In this document: positions 37,281 through 47,631 of the stretch, piece after piece
Numbering within the stretch: position 1 is the first letter of the stretch
Layout of the letters: every line of letters begins with the position of its first letter
DNA from: Streptomyces ortus
Lineage (GTDB): Bacteria > Actinomycetota > Actinomycetes > Streptomycetales > Streptomycetaceae
Assembly: GCF_026341275.1 (NCBI RefSeq)
Contig: NZ_JAIFZO010000002.1
Coordinates: 694,361-758,360, forward strand
Direction: 5' to 3'
DNA: 64,000 nucleotides
Notes under the pieces: generated by a model
Databases searched by the model: none
What the model was told of the DNA's origin: nothing
Seen by the model: only the letters and a program-made list of their open reading frames with translations
Position numbers and translations under genes: made by a program

Positions 37281-38048
37281 ATGGCACGGAACATCCAGTC
37301 GCTCGAACGGGCGGCGGCGATGCTGCGGCTGCTCGCGGGCGGCGAGCGACGGCTCGGCCTGTCGGACATCGCCTCGTCGCTGGGCCTGGCGAAGGGCACG
37401 GCCCACGGGATCCTGCGCACCCTGCAGCAGGAGGGCTTCGTCGAGCAGGACGGGCCCTCGGGGCGCTATCAGCTGGGCGCCGAGCTGCTGCGGCTCGGGA
37501 CGACCTATCTCGATGTGCACGAGCTGCGGGCGCGCGCCCTGGTGTGGACCGACGACCTGGCCCGCTCCAGCGGCGAGAGCGTCTATCTGGGAGTGCTGCA
37601 CCAGCAGGGCGTGCTGATCGTGCACCACGTGTTCCGGCCCGACGACAGCCGGCAGGTGCTGGAGGTCGGGGCCATGCAGCCCCTGCACTCGACGGCACTG
37701 GGCAAGGTCCTGTCGGCGTACGACCCGGTGGCGCACAGCGAGGCCCTGGAGGCCGAGCGCGAGGAGTTCACGGCGCGTACGGTCAGCGCGCCCGAGGCGT
37801 TCGAGCACATCCTCGACCTGACCCGCGCGCGCGGGTACGCGGCCGATGTCGAGGAGACCTGGACGGGAGTGGCGTCGGTCGCGGCGCCGATCCACAACCA
37901 GCGGCGGATGCCCGTCGGCGCGGTGGGGGTCACGGGGGCGGTGGAGCGCGTCTGCGACAAGGAGGGCGGGCTGCGTCCCGAGCTGATCGCCGCCGTCCGC
38001 GACTGCGCCCGCTCGGTCTCCCGGGACCTGGGCGCCGGGCGGTTCTGA
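37281..38048 (+). CDS. gylR: Glycerol operon regulator GylR (IclR family)
   Basis: A 255-residue IclR-family repressor. The winged HTH spans about residues 5-60 (SLERAAAMLRLLAGGERRLGLSDIASSLGLAKGTAHGILRTL), followed by the IclR effector domain (ESVYLGVLHQQGVLIVHHVF and MQPLHSTALGKVLSAYDP). Length and place upstream of glpF match GylR of S. coelicolor, which represses the glycerol operon and itself. ATG 37281 follows GGAGGG. The region has no other HTH gene for the operon. Confidence 0.95.
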   Translation: MARNIQSLERAAAMLRLLAGGERRLGLSDIASSLGLAKGTAHGILRTLQQEGFVEQDGPSGRYQLGAELLRLGTTYLDVHELRARALVWTDDLARSSGESVYLGVLHQQGVLIVHHVFRPDDSRQVLEVGAMQPLHSTALGKVLSAYDPVAHSEALEAEREEFTARTVSAPEAFEHILDLTRARGYAADVEETWTGVASVAAPIHNQRRMPVGAVGVTGAVERVCDKEGGLRPELIAAVRDCARSVSRDLGAGRF

Positions 38049-38104
38049 GCCCGCGCCGGACCCGGCAGGGCCCCCGGCCGCGTCCGGCACCGCGATTGTG
38101 GGAA

Positions 38105-38137
38105 GAAGGCCGGTACGTCGACGACGTACCGGCCTTC
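38105..38137 (+). terminator. Terminator hairpin after gylR
   Basis: GAAGGCCGGTACGTCG (38105-38120) pairs perfectly with CGACGTACCGGCCTTC (38122-38137) with a one-base centre, then TCTCTCTG follows. It should end the gylR transcript before the operon promoter. Confidence 0.88.
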
Positions 38138-38233
38138 TCTCTGCCCCTTCTGTTACGGAACGTTCCCGCTCGCACGCGGTGTGCGGCCGTTCACGATGAT
38201 CGATGCGTCACAGCGGTCAGTAACGATCGTGTT

Positions 38234-38307
38234 TTCGACAACAGGGGCCTTGACGAGGTGGTATTGCCAGGACAAGACTCCCGTCCATCGGTCGGCATTG
38301 TCGAACA
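38234..38307 (+). promoter_or_regulatory. GylR-type half sites in the glpF promoter region
   Basis: TTCGACAA (38234-38241) and TTGTCGAA (38298-38305) form an inverted pair, and GGTCGGCATTGTCGAAC at 38291-38307 matches the palindrome before gylR at 15 of 17 positions. The rest of the 38138-38432 gap carries the operon promoter and the ribosome site AAGGAG. I see no gene in it. Confidence 0.6.
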
Positions 38308-38432
38308 CCTACCGGCAATACGCGTTAGAGTGTGACAAGGCCAAGGGCCGGCAACGACCTCACCTGAGGTCGCGAACCACCGGAGGGACCCGGGGTTCGC
38401 CTTCCCCTGGACGAAGGACAAAGGAGTCGCGG

Positions 38433-39221
38433 GTGTCCAGCTCCGACATCTTCATCGGCGAGACCATAGGTACCGCCATACTCATCCTGCTCGGCGCCGG
38501 CGTGTGTGCCGCCGTCACGCTGAAGGCCTCCAAGGCACGCAACGCCGGATGGCTCGCCATCACCTTCGGGTGGGGCTTCGCGGTGATGACCGCCGTGTAC
38601 ATCTCGGCGCCCCTCTCCGGTGCCCATCTGAACCCGGCCGTCACCCTCGGCATCGCGATCAAGGACGACGACTGGAGCAACCTCCTGACCTACTGGTCGG
38701 GCCAGCTCCTCGGCGCCATGATCGGAGCGGTGCTCGTCTGGGTCGCGTACTACGGACAGTTCCTGGCGCACCTCACGGACCGGGAGATCGTGGGGGGCCC
38801 CGGCACGCAGGACGTCAAGTCCGTGGAGGCCCGGGAGGCCAAGGCGGGCCCGGTGCTCGGCGTCTTCTCCACCGGCCCGGAGGTCCGGGTGGCGTGGCAG
38901 AACGTCGCCACGGAGGTCATCGGCACGATCGTGCTGGTGCTCGCGGTCCTCACCCAGGGGCTCAACGACAGCGGCAAGGGTCTCGGCACCCTGGGCGCGC
39001 TGATCACCGCCTTCGTGGTCGTCAGCATCGGTCTCTCGCTCGGTGGTCCGACGGGGTACGCGATCAACCCGGTCCGTGACCTCGGCCCGCGCATCGTGCA
39101 CGCCCTGCTGCCGCTGCCCAACAAGGGCGGATCGGACTGGAGCTACGCCTGGGTCCCGGTGGTGGGTCCGCTGATCGGCGGGGCGATCGCCGCAGGCATC
39201 TACAACGTCGCTTTTGCTTAG
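38433..39221 (+). CDS. glpF: Glycerol uptake facilitator GlpF
   Basis: An aquaglyceroporin of 262 residues with six membrane helices. The first pore loop has the normal motif [12 protein letters not shown]. The second reads [14 protein letters not shown], that is NPV instead of NPA, while Arg and Asp needed for the filter are kept. GTG 38433 follows AAGGAG; the earlier in-frame start at 38181 lies in the promoter. The cytoplasmic loop after helix 3 is extended ([21 protein letters not shown]), as in actinomycetes. It lets glycerol diffuse into the cell; the first gene of the operon. Confidence 0.95.
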   Translation: MSSSDIFIGETIGTAILILLGAGVCAAVTLKASKARNAGWLAITFGWGFAVMTAVYISAPLSGAHLNPAVTLGIAIKDDDWSNLLTYWSGQLLGAMIGAVLVWVAYYGQFLAHLTDREIVGGPGTQDVKSVEAREAKAGPVLGVFSTGPEVRVAWQNVATEVIGTIVLVLAVLTQGLNDSGKGLGTLGALITAFVVVSIGLSLGGPTGYAINPVRDLGPRIVHALLPLPNKGGSDWSYAWVPVVGPLIGGAIAAGIYNVAFA

Positions 39222-39241
39222 AGCCGCAGGACGGCTCGGCG

Positions 39242-39273
39242 CCGACGTCCGTCCGGTACGGGACGGACGTCGG
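39242..39273 (+). promoter_or_regulatory. 13-bp hairpin between glpF and glpK
   Basis: CCGACGTCCGTCC (39242-39254) pairs perfectly with GGACGGACGTCGG (39261-39273) around GGTACG. It lies inside the operon, so it may limit read-through or protect upstream mRNA and set different amounts of GlpF and GlpK. Confidence 0.65.
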
Positions 39274-39344
39274 GCGGAGCCGAAGGCAATACGCCGTAAG
39301 CCAGCCCCTCACCCACGGAACCCACGGACTTTCAGGAGCACACC

Positions 39345-40892
<1,548 letters not shown>

Positions 40893-40898
40893 TTCGCC

Positions 40899-42524
40899 AT
40901 GACCACCCTGCAGAGTGTCCCGGCTCTTGGGACGCACCAGGCCAACGGCTCCGCCGCTTTTCACGGGAGGGCGGTGAGCCGCGCCGAGACCCGGGAGCAG
41001 CTGTCCAGGTCGACGTACGACCTCCTGGTGATCGGTGGCGGAATCCTGGGCATCTCCACCGCCTGGCATGCCGCGCAGTCGGGTCTGCGGGTGGCCCTGG
41101 TCGACGCCGGCGACTTCGCCGGCGCGACCTCCTCCGCCTCCTCCAAGCTGCTCCACGGCGGTCTGCGCTATCTGCAGACCGGTGCGGTGAAGCTGGTGGC
41201 GGAGAACCACTTCGAGCGCCGTGCGGTCTCCCGTCAGGTGGCTCCCCACCTGGCGAACCCGCTCACGTTCTACCTCCCCGTGTACAAGGGCGGGCCGCAC
41301 GGCGCGGCGAAGCTGGGCGCGGGCGTCTTCGCGTACTCGGCGCTGTCGGCCTTCGGTGACGGCGTGGGGCACCTGCTCTCGCCGTCGAAGGCCGCGCAGG
41401 ACGTTCCCGAGCTGCGTACGGACAATCTGAAGGCCGTGGCCGTGTACGGCGACGACCAGATGAACGACTCGCGGATGGCGCTGATGACGGTCCGCGCGGC
41501 CGTCGAGTCGGGTGCCACCGTGCTCAACCACGCCGCCGTCACCGGCCTGCGCTTCACCCGCGGCCGGGTCACCGGCGCGGAGCTGAAGGACACGCTCTCC
41601 GGTGACGAGTTCGGTGTGTCGGCGCGGCTCGTGCTGAACGCGACCGGGCCGTGGGTGGACCACCTGCGCCGGATGGAGGACGAGAACGCGGCGCCGTCCA
41701 TCCGCCTCTCCAAGGGCGCGCACCTGGTCCTCAAGCGCACCTCTCCCTGGAAGGCCGCGCTGGCCACGCCGATCGACAAGTACCGCATCACCTTCGCCCT
41801 CCCGTGGGAGGACATGCTGCTGCTCGGCACGACCGACGAGGAGTACGAGGGCGACCCGGCGGACGTCTCGGTCACCGAGAAGGACATCGCCCAGATCCTG
41901 GACGAGGCCGCGTTCTCCATCCGTGACAAGCAGCTGACCCGCGATCTGATCACGTACTCCTTCGCCGGTCTGCGCGTCCTGCCCGGCGGCCCCGGCGACA
42001 CGTCGAAGGCCAAGCGGGAGACCGTCGTCACCGAGGGCCGGGGCGGCATGCTGTCCGTCGCGGGCGGCAAGTGGACGACGTTCCGGCACATCGGCCGGAC
42101 CGTCATGAAGCAGCTGGAGACGCTGCCGGGCCGGCCGCTCGGCGAGGACTTCGAGCCGGTCTCCGCGCTGCCGAAGAAGCTGCCGCTGCCGGGTGTCGCC
42201 AACCCCCGCGCGGTCGCGCACCGGCTCCTGGTCGACTCCCCCACCGTCGGTCCGCGGATGGGCGCCGACACCGCCAAGCACCTGGCGACGCACTACGGTT
42301 CGCTGGCCTTCGACATCGCGCGACTGGCCGAGGACAACCCGGAGCTGGCCGGGCGCGTGCACGAGGACGCGCCCGAGATCTGGGCCCAGGTCGTGTACGC
42401 CCGTGACAACGAGTGGGCCGAGACGGCGGACGACGTCCTGCGCCGCCGCACGACCCTCACGATCCGAGGCCTGGCGAACGACGAGATACGCGGCAAGGTC
42501 CAGAACCTGCTCGACAACAAGTAG
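40899..42524 (+). CDS. glpD: Glycerol-3-phosphate dehydrogenase GlpD
   Basis: A 541-residue FAD-dependent dehydrogenase that oxidises glycerol 3-phosphate to dihydroxyacetone phosphate at the membrane. The dinucleotide motif is LLVIGGGILGISTAWHAA, followed by the family block SSASSKLLHGGLRYL. Late block SVAGGKWTTFRHIGR is typical of GlpD. Start ATG 40899 lies six bases after the glpK stop, so the two are coupled. A strong terminator at 42541 ends the operon. Confidence 0.97.
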   Translation: MTTLQSVPALGTHQANGSAAFHGRAVSRAETREQLSRSTYDLLVIGGGILGISTAWHAAQSGLRVALVDAGDFAGATSSASSKLLHGGLRYLQTGAVKLVAENHFERRAVSRQVAPHLANPLTFYLPVYKGGPHGAAKLGAGVFAYSALSAFGDGVGHLLSPSKAAQDVPELRTDNLKAVAVYGDDQMNDSRMALMTVRAAVESGATVLNHAAVTGLRFTRGRVTGAELKDTLSGDEFGVSARLVLNATGPWVDHLRRMEDENAAPSIRLSKGAHLVLKRTSPWKAALATPIDKYRITFALPWEDMLLLGTTDEEYEGDPADVSVTEKDIAQILDEAAFSIRDKQLTRDLITYSFAGLRVLPGGPGDTSKAKRETVVTEGRGGMLSVAGGKWTTFRHIGRTVMKQLETLPGRPLGEDFEPVSALPKKLPLPGVANPRAVAHRLLVDSPTVGPRMGADTAKHLATHYGSLAFDIARLAEDNPELAGRVHEDAPEIWAQVVYARDNEWAETADDVLRRRTTLTIRGLANDEIRGKVQNLLDNK

Positions 42525-42540
42525 ACCGAATAACGAGCGA

Positions 42541-42578
42541 GGGGCGGCTGCCGGAGGGCAGCCGCCCCTGCTTCTTTA
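42541..42578 (+). terminator. Terminator of the glycerol operon
   Basis: GGGGCGGCTGCC (42541-42552) pairs perfectly with GGCAGCCGCCCC (42557-42568), followed by TGCTTCTTT. This is the only terminator in the window with a fair T-rich tail. Confidence 0.92.
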
Positions 42579-42672
42579 GGGGCGCGGGGAACGGCGCAGT
42601 CTTTTGTAGTTCGGGGGCGCAGCCCTCCAGGGGCGCGGGGAACGGCGCAATCTTCTGCCTTTCGGGGGCGCG
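42579..42672. repeat. Third cluster of GGGGCGCGGGGAAC-type repeats
   Basis: Two copies of the unit (42579-42599 and 42630-42649) sit directly after the terminator of the glycerol operon. They are followed by a GGGGGCGC-rich segment and end before the phosphorylase gene. The interval 42525-42851 has no convincing gene; the frame at 42715-42855 was judged too weak. Confidence 0.8.
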
Positions 42673-42851
42673 CGCCCGGAGAGCCCCGGGCACGCGGTCG
42701 CGCTCGGCGTCGCCATGAACCTCCTGGCGGTGGATCCGACCGCCACCCCGCTGCGTACGATCTTCGGCGTGCAGGGCACCTGGGCCACAGCAGGCCACCG
42801 ACGCCGCACCGCCCGCACCCGCGTGACCACGCGTACGACTGGAGTCGCCCC

Positions 42852-43625
42852 ATGACGCAGGAACAGGCCCCGCAGGACCTGGCCCCCATCACCCGCATAC
42901 CGCGCACCGGGCTCCCCGCGCGCGCCGTCGTCGTCGGGGATCCCGCGCGCGCCGCGGCCGTCGCCGCGCTGCTCGACGGCGCCGAGGAGGTCTCGTACCA
43001 CCGCGAATACCGTCTGTTCAGCGGGACTTGGCAGGGCGTGCCGGTCGTCGTCGCCTCCCACGGGGTGGGCGCCCCGGGTGCGATTCTGCTCTTCCAGGAG
43101 CTGGCGGACGCGGGCGTGTCCACCTTCGTGCGGTTCGGTACGGCGGGTGCGATGCGGCCCGGGATCCAGGACGGCGACCTGGTCATCGCGGAGGCGGCCG
43201 TACGCGACGACGGGGTGACCCAGCAGTTGCTGCCGCCCGAGTATCCGGCGGTGGCCACCCCGGAGGCGGTGCTCGCGCTCCAGCTGGCGGCACGCGAGCA
43301 GGGCGCTCCGCACCACCGCGGCCTGGTGTGGACGCGGGCCGCGTTCCAGCCGGGGCTGATACCCCTGTTCTCGTACGACGGGGCGGGGCTCGCGGCCATC
43401 GAGATGGAGCTGTCCGCGCTGTATGTGACGGCCTCCCTGCGCGGGCTGACCGCGGGCGGGGTGCTGGTGATCGACGGCGCGAACGCGGACGAGCTGGTCG
43501 ACGAGGCGAGCACCGGCGGCTACGACCCGCACCGCGCGGTCGTCGCGGCGGGTGTGGAACGCGGCGCGGTGGTCGCGCTGGAGGCCCTGCGTCTGCTGGC
43601 CGAGGCCGAGGAGCGCGCGCTGTGA
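42852..43625 (+). CDS. Nucleoside phosphorylase family (PNP/UDP phosphorylase)
   Basis: A 257-residue member of the PNP_UDP_1 family. These enzymes split nucleosides with phosphate. Recognised features are RFGTAGAMRPGIQDGDLVIAEAAVRDDG and AAIEMELSALYVTA, the latter with the Glu-Met-Glu that contacts the sugar 2'-hydroxyl. ATG 42852 follows GGAG. The 3' end overlaps the next gene as GTGA, so the two are coupled. The base used (uridine, MTA or a purine) is not decided by sequence alone; pairing with a deaminase suggests purine-type salvage. Confidence 0.88.
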   Translation: MTQEQAPQDLAPITRIPRTGLPARAVVVGDPARAAAVAALLDGAEEVSYHREYRLFSGTWQGVPVVVASHGVGAPGAILLFQELADAGVSTFVRFGTAGAMRPGIQDGDLVIAEAAVRDDGVTQQLLPPEYPAVATPEAVLALQLAAREQGAPHHRGLVWTRAAFQPGLIPLFSYDGAGLAAIEMELSALYVTASLRGLTAGGVLVIDGANADELVDEASTGGYDPHRAVVAAGVERGAVVALEALRLLAEAEERAL

Positions 43626-44992
43626 CCGTCCCCTCCCCCCGCCCCGCGACCTCCGCCGCCGGCGCCCCCGCCCCCGCCGACCTGCTGGTGCACGGCGGTG
43701 ACGTCCTGACCGTCGACGCGGCCGGCACGATCGTGTCCGACGGAGCCGTGGCCGTCCGCGACGGCGAGATCGTGCAGGTCGGCCCGGCCGAGGAGCTGCG
43801 CGCGCGGTACGCCGGCGCCGACACCCTCGACGCGACCGGCTGCCTGGTCCTCCCCGGCCTGGTCAACGCGCACACCCATCTGGCGATGACCCTGCTGCGC
43901 GGGCGCGCCGACGACGTGACGCTCCAGGGGTTCCTCGATCGGGTGATCCGCTGGGAGAGCGAGCTGCTGTCGGCGGAGAACGTCGCGACGGCGATCCGGG
44001 TCGCGATCGCGGAGAGCGTACGGGCCGGGGTGACCTCGGCGCTCGACATGTACTGGTTCCACGAGGCCGCCGAGCGGGTCGCGCGCGAGGCGGGCTGGCG
44101 GCTGCACACGGGCCCGACCTTCATGGACGTACCGGATCCGGCCGACCGCATCGCGTACGAGGACCGGCTGGCGTGGGCCCGGCGCGACCTGGAGGGCCGT
44201 GCGGCAACGGGCGCGCGGCGGCCCGGTACGCGCCCCGTCCTCTTCGCGCACTCCGCCTACACCCTCTCCCCCGAGCAGCTGACCGACATCGCGGCGCTGG
44301 CACGGGAGTTCGGCGCGCTGCTGCACCTCCATGCGGCGGAGAACGCCACCGAGGTCGCCACCGTCGAGGTGCGGTACGGGAAGCGGCCGGTCGAACTGCT
44401 CGACGCCCTCGGGCTCCTCGGCCCCGACCTGCTGCTGGCCCACACCGTGGACCTCACCGGGGCCGAGATCGCGGCGCTCGCCCGTACCGGCACGTCGGTC
44501 GCCCACTGCCCGGTCTCCAACCTTAAGCTGGGCTGCGGCGTCGCCCCCGTGCCGCGGCTGCTGAGCGCGGGTGTGACGGTCGGCCTCGGCACGGACGGCG
44601 CGGTCAGCTCCAACACCCTGGACGTGCTGCGCGCGCTGGGCCTCGCCGCCCTGGTGCACAAGGCCGGCGGGGACCCCACGGCCGTCGGCGCCGAGCAGGC
44701 CGTCCGGATGGCCACGATCGAGGGCGCCAGGGCGCTGGGACTCGACGCCCACCTCGGCTCGCTGGAGGTCGGCAAGCGCGCCGACCTGATCGTCCTGGAC
44801 CTGGGCGGTGCGCACCTGGCACCCCGCCACGACCCCTGGTCGACGCTCGCGTACGCGGCCCGCGCCGAGGACGTACGGGACACGGTCGTCGACGGCCGGA
44901 TCCTGATGCGCGGCCGGGCGCTCACCACCCTCGACGAGGGCGCGGCGCTCGCGGACCTGGCGGCTCTCGTGTCACGGTCCGACCTCGCGTGA
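43622..44992 (+). CDS. Amidohydrolase (MTA/SAH or adenosine/guanine deaminase-like)
   Basis: A 456-residue metal-dependent amidohydrolase. Metal ligands are visible in GLVNAHTHLAMTLLRG, LHLHAAENATEV, LLAHTVDLTG and GLGTDGAVSSNTLDVLR. The pattern fits the deaminase group that includes S-adenosylhomocysteine/methylthioadenosine deaminase and guanine deaminase. GTG 43622 overlaps the phosphorylase stop. Together the two genes could deaminate and cleave a purine nucleoside such as 5'-deoxyadenosine, MTA or SAH-derived products. That route is inference. Confidence 0.88.
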   Translation: MTVPSPRPATSAAGAPAPADLLVHGGDVLTVDAAGTIVSDGAVAVRDGEIVQVGPAEELRARYAGADTLDATGCLVLPGLVNAHTHLAMTLLRGRADDVTLQGFLDRVIRWESELLSAENVATAIRVAIAESVRAGVTSALDMYWFHEAAERVAREAGWRLHTGPTFMDVPDPADRIAYEDRLAWARRDLEGRAATGARRPGTRPVLFAHSAYTLSPEQLTDIAALAREFGALLHLHAAENATEVATVEVRYGKRPVELLDALGLLGPDLLLAHTVDLTGAEIAALARTGTSVAHCPVSNLKLGCGVAPVPRLLSAGVTVGLGTDGAVSSNTLDVLRALGLAALVHKAGGDPTAVGAEQAVRMATIEGARALGLDAHLGSLEVGKRADLIVLDLGGAHLAPRHDPWSTLAYAARAEDVRDTVVDGRILMRGRALTTLDEGAALADLAALVSRSDLA

Positions 44993-45005
44993 GCCGCATA
45001 ATGAG

Positions 45006-45016
45006 ACATCGGATGT
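45006..45016. promoter_or_regulatory. ACATCGGATGT palindrome upstream of the GntR gene
   Basis: ACATC and GATGT form a perfect five-base inverted repeat around one G, 71 bases before the GntR-family ATG. TCATCGGGTGTC about 30 bases further is a partial second copy. FCD-type regulators bind this sort of short palindrome, so it may be an autoregulatory site. Confidence 0.45.
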
Positions 45017-45086
45017 AAGACGGACGCGAGACAGATGTCAGTCATCGGGTGTCCGAGTGGCAGCCTGAGTGACGGGGAGGCCTGCC

Positions 45087-45758
45087 ATGGCAGTCACCGA
45101 CGAGGCGATCGAGAAGATCAAGGGAATGATCGTCTCCGGCGCGCTGGGCCCCGGCGACCGGCTGCCCAAGGAGAGCGAACTCGCCGCCGATCTGGGGCTG
45201 TCCCGCAACTCCCTGCGCGAGGCGGTGCGCGCCCTCTCCCTGATCCGCATCCTGGACGTACGGCAGGGCGACGGCACGTACGTCACGAGTCTCGACCCGC
45301 AGCTCCTGCTGGAGGCGCTGAGTTTCGTCGTGGACTTCCACCGCGACGACACGGTCCTGGAGTTCCTCGCGGTACGCCGCATCCTGGAGCCGGCCGCGAC
45401 GGCGATGGCGGCGCTGCGGATCAGCGAACAGCAACTGGACGCGCTGAGCGCCCAGTTGGACGCCCTGGGCACCGGGCCGTCGGTGGAGGAACTGGTCGCC
45501 TGCGATCTGGAGTTCCACCGGGGCATCGTGCGCAGCTCGGGCAACTCGGTGCTCTGCTCCCTCCTCGACGGCCTCTCGGGCCCCACCACCCGGGCCCGGG
45601 TCTGGCGGGGCCTGACCCAGGAGGACGCGGTCGGCCGCACCCTGCGCGAACACCGCGCGATCCTCGGCGCCCTGCGCGACCGGGACGCGGAGGCGGCCCG
45701 CTCCTGGGCGACCGTGCACATCGCGAGCGTGGAGCAGTGGCTGCGCTCGACTCTGTGA
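45087..45758 (+). CDS. GntR-family regulator with FCD domain (FadR subgroup)
   Basis: A 223-residue repressor. The winged HTH (LGPGDRLPKESELAADLGLSRNSLREAVRALSLI) is followed by an FCD ligand domain with metal-binding histidines (DLEFHRGIV, EHRAILGAL). ATG 45087 is preferred to the upstream start because GGGGAGG lies just before it. Usual ligands are organic or sugar acids, but nothing near the gene names its target. The adjacent purine-salvage pair ends about 95 bases before it. Confidence 0.92.
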   Translation: MAVTDEAIEKIKGMIVSGALGPGDRLPKESELAADLGLSRNSLREAVRALSLIRILDVRQGDGTYVTSLDPQLLLEALSFVVDFHRDDTVLEFLAVRRILEPAATAMAALRISEQQLDALSAQLDALGTGPSVEELVACDLEFHRGIVRSSGNSVLCSLLDGLSGPTTRARVWRGLTQEDAVGRTLREHRAILGALRDRDAEAARSWATVHIASVEQWLRSTL

Positions 45759-45792
45759 GGGATCCCGGCAGGATCCCGACGACATCCCCACC

Positions 45793-45829
45793 GGCTACGG
45801 GCTACGGGCTACCGGCTACCGGCTACCGG
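45793..45829. repeat. Short tandem repeat GGCTAC(G/C)G
   Basis: Five imperfect eight-base units of the type GGCTACGG or GGCTACCG stand in tandem after the GntR gene. This simple repeat is likely to vary in copy number between strains. Confidence 0.75.
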
Positions 45830-45972
45830 CAGCGCGGACGACCGCGGGGTGTCCGGAGGCACTGAACGGGGCAGTGATCCGGGCACTCCCCCATGCGAGG
45901 GGGCTGCGGACGCCCTGTGCACAAGCCGTAAGGTTGGGGCGTACGTGAGGGTACGTCGGAAGGAGGCGCTGA

Positions 45973-47088
45973 GTGATCGAGCTCGACGGGATTCCCGAGC
46001 TGGTCGACCCGGTCATGGTGGCCGCGTTCGAGGGCTGGAACGACGCCGGCGACGCCGCCTCCACCGCGGTCGCGCATCTGGACAGCGAGTGGAAGGGCGA
46101 GGTGTTCGCGGCGCTCGACGCCGAGGACTACTACGACTTCCAGGTCAACCGGCCCACGGTGTGGCTGGACGGCGGTGTACGCAAGATCACGTGGCCGACG
46201 ACAAGGTTGTCAGTGGTCCGGGTAGGCGGTGACAAACCACGGGACCTGGTGCTGGTGCGGGGCATCGAACCGTCGATGCGCTGGCGCTCCTTCTGCAACG
46301 AGCTGCTGGGCTTCGCACATGAGCTGGGCGTGGAGCTGGTGGTCATCCTGGGAGCACTGCTGGGTGACACCCCGCACACGCGTCCGGTACCGGTCAGCGG
46401 AGTCACCTCCGATCCGGACCTGGCCCGCACGATGGACCTGGAGGAGACGAAGTACGAGGGCCCCACGGGCATCGTCGGCATCCTCCAGGAGGCGTGCACG
46501 CACGCGGGCGTACCGGCGGTGTCGCTGTGGGCGGCCGTGCCGCACTACGTGTCGCAGCCGCCGAACCCGAAGGCGACGCTGGCCCTCCTGAACCGCCTGG
46601 AGGACCTCATCGACCTGCGGATCCCGCTGGGCGAGCTGCCGGAGGACGCGCGCGCCTGGCAGGTGGGCGTGGACCAGCTGGCCGCGGAGGACAGCGAGGT
46701 CGCCGAGTACGTGCAGACGCTGGAGGAGGCCCGGGACACCGCCGAGCTGCCGGAGGCGTCGGGTGAGGCGATCGCCCGCGAGTTCGAGCGCTATCTGCGC
46801 CGACGGGACGGGAGCGGGCCGGCGGCGCCGGGCAGCCATGCCACCGAGAGCGGTGACCCGGCCGGCTACCTCCGTGACGGGCCGGGCGGCCGGGCCAGGC
46901 CGGTGAGGCCACAGCGGCCGGAGCCGACCGAGGGTCCCGCCGACGGCACCGCGAGCGGCGGCGACAGCGGTACCGGCAGCGGCAGCGGCAGCGATGACGT
47001 CGGCGGTTCCGCCGGGGAGGCGTCGGGCGGCGCGGACGCCAAGAAGCCGCCGGGATCTGCCGAGCCACCGGAGTCCTCGGAGGACTGA
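45973..47088 (+). CDS. parJ: PAC2-family protein, probable ParJ
   Basis: A 371-residue protein with a PAC2 fold (about residues 1-275): GIPELVDPVMVAAFEGWNDAG, LVVILGALLGDTPHTRPVPVSG and VSLWAAVPHYVSQPPNPKATLALLNRLEDLIDLRI. The C-terminal 100 residues are acidic, Gly/Ser-rich and probably disordered. In S. coelicolor the PAC2-type actinobacterial signature protein SCO1662 is ParJ, which binds ParA and affects its polymerisation; position between the glycerol operon and mshC matches (from memory). GTG 45973 follows GGAAGGAGG. Identity is moderately certain. Confidence 0.8.
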   Translation: MIELDGIPELVDPVMVAAFEGWNDAGDAASTAVAHLDSEWKGEVFAALDAEDYYDFQVNRPTVWLDGGVRKITWPTTRLSVVRVGGDKPRDLVLVRGIEPSMRWRSFCNELLGFAHELGVELVVILGALLGDTPHTRPVPVSGVTSDPDLARTMDLEETKYEGPTGIVGILQEACTHAGVPAVSLWAAVPHYVSQPPNPKATLALLNRLEDLIDLRIPLGELPEDARAWQVGVDQLAAEDSEVAEYVQTLEEARDTAELPEASGEAIAREFERYLRRRDGSGPAAPGSHATESGDPAGYLRDGPGGRARPVRPQRPEPTEGPADGTASGGDSGTGSGSGSDDVGGSAGEASGGADAKKPPGSAEPPESSED

Positions 47089-47093
47089 CCAGA

Positions 47094-47130
47094 CGAAAGG
47101 GCGGCGCGCCACGGGCGCGCCGCCCTTTCG
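47094..47130 (+). terminator. Perfect 17-bp hairpin after parJ
   Basis: CGAAAGGGCGGCGCGCC (47094-47110) pairs perfectly with GGCGCGCCGCCCTTTCG (47114-47130), five bases past the parJ stop. The remaining 47131-47631 gap holds the tandem repeats listed next and the promoter region of the S8 gene. Confidence 0.92.
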
Positions 47131-47234
47131 CATGTCAGGCGTCGTGTGCCGGGTGTGACGCGTCACCCCTGACGTGCCGCCGCCGGTCGCGGGACTCGCG
47201 CGGCAGCGGGGGCCGTCGGCCCGCGATCCGAAGT

Positions 47235-47318
<84 letters not shown>

Positions 47319-47631
47319 GGTCAATCGACGCTGGCGCCCCATCACATGACATCCGTCTCCACAGCATTTGGCCGGATTGTGGCGTGACATCGGTTTCCGG
47401 ACGAATTGCACACGGTACCCAATTCAAATTGTTTCCAAACTCAGTTGGCGAACTCGGGGGTGGACGAGTCGGCCCGGGAGGAGCAGGGTGTGTGCCCGGA
47501 GGACACAACCGGAAGAAACAGCGCCGAAACAGTTCGCCCACGAACGACTGGCCGAACAGCGGGACGAACGCCAACTGCCAAGCGAAACCGACAACTTGAG
47601 CACCTGCACGGACCGAAGGGAGCGGCACGCG

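Noticed and set aside
42715..42855. A 46-codon frame MNLLAVDPTATPLR that ends as ATGA on the phosphorylase start
   Set aside because: No ribosome site, and the C-terminal half is Arg/Thr-rich filler; the overlap could be chance. It might be a gene remnant, but I cannot support it.
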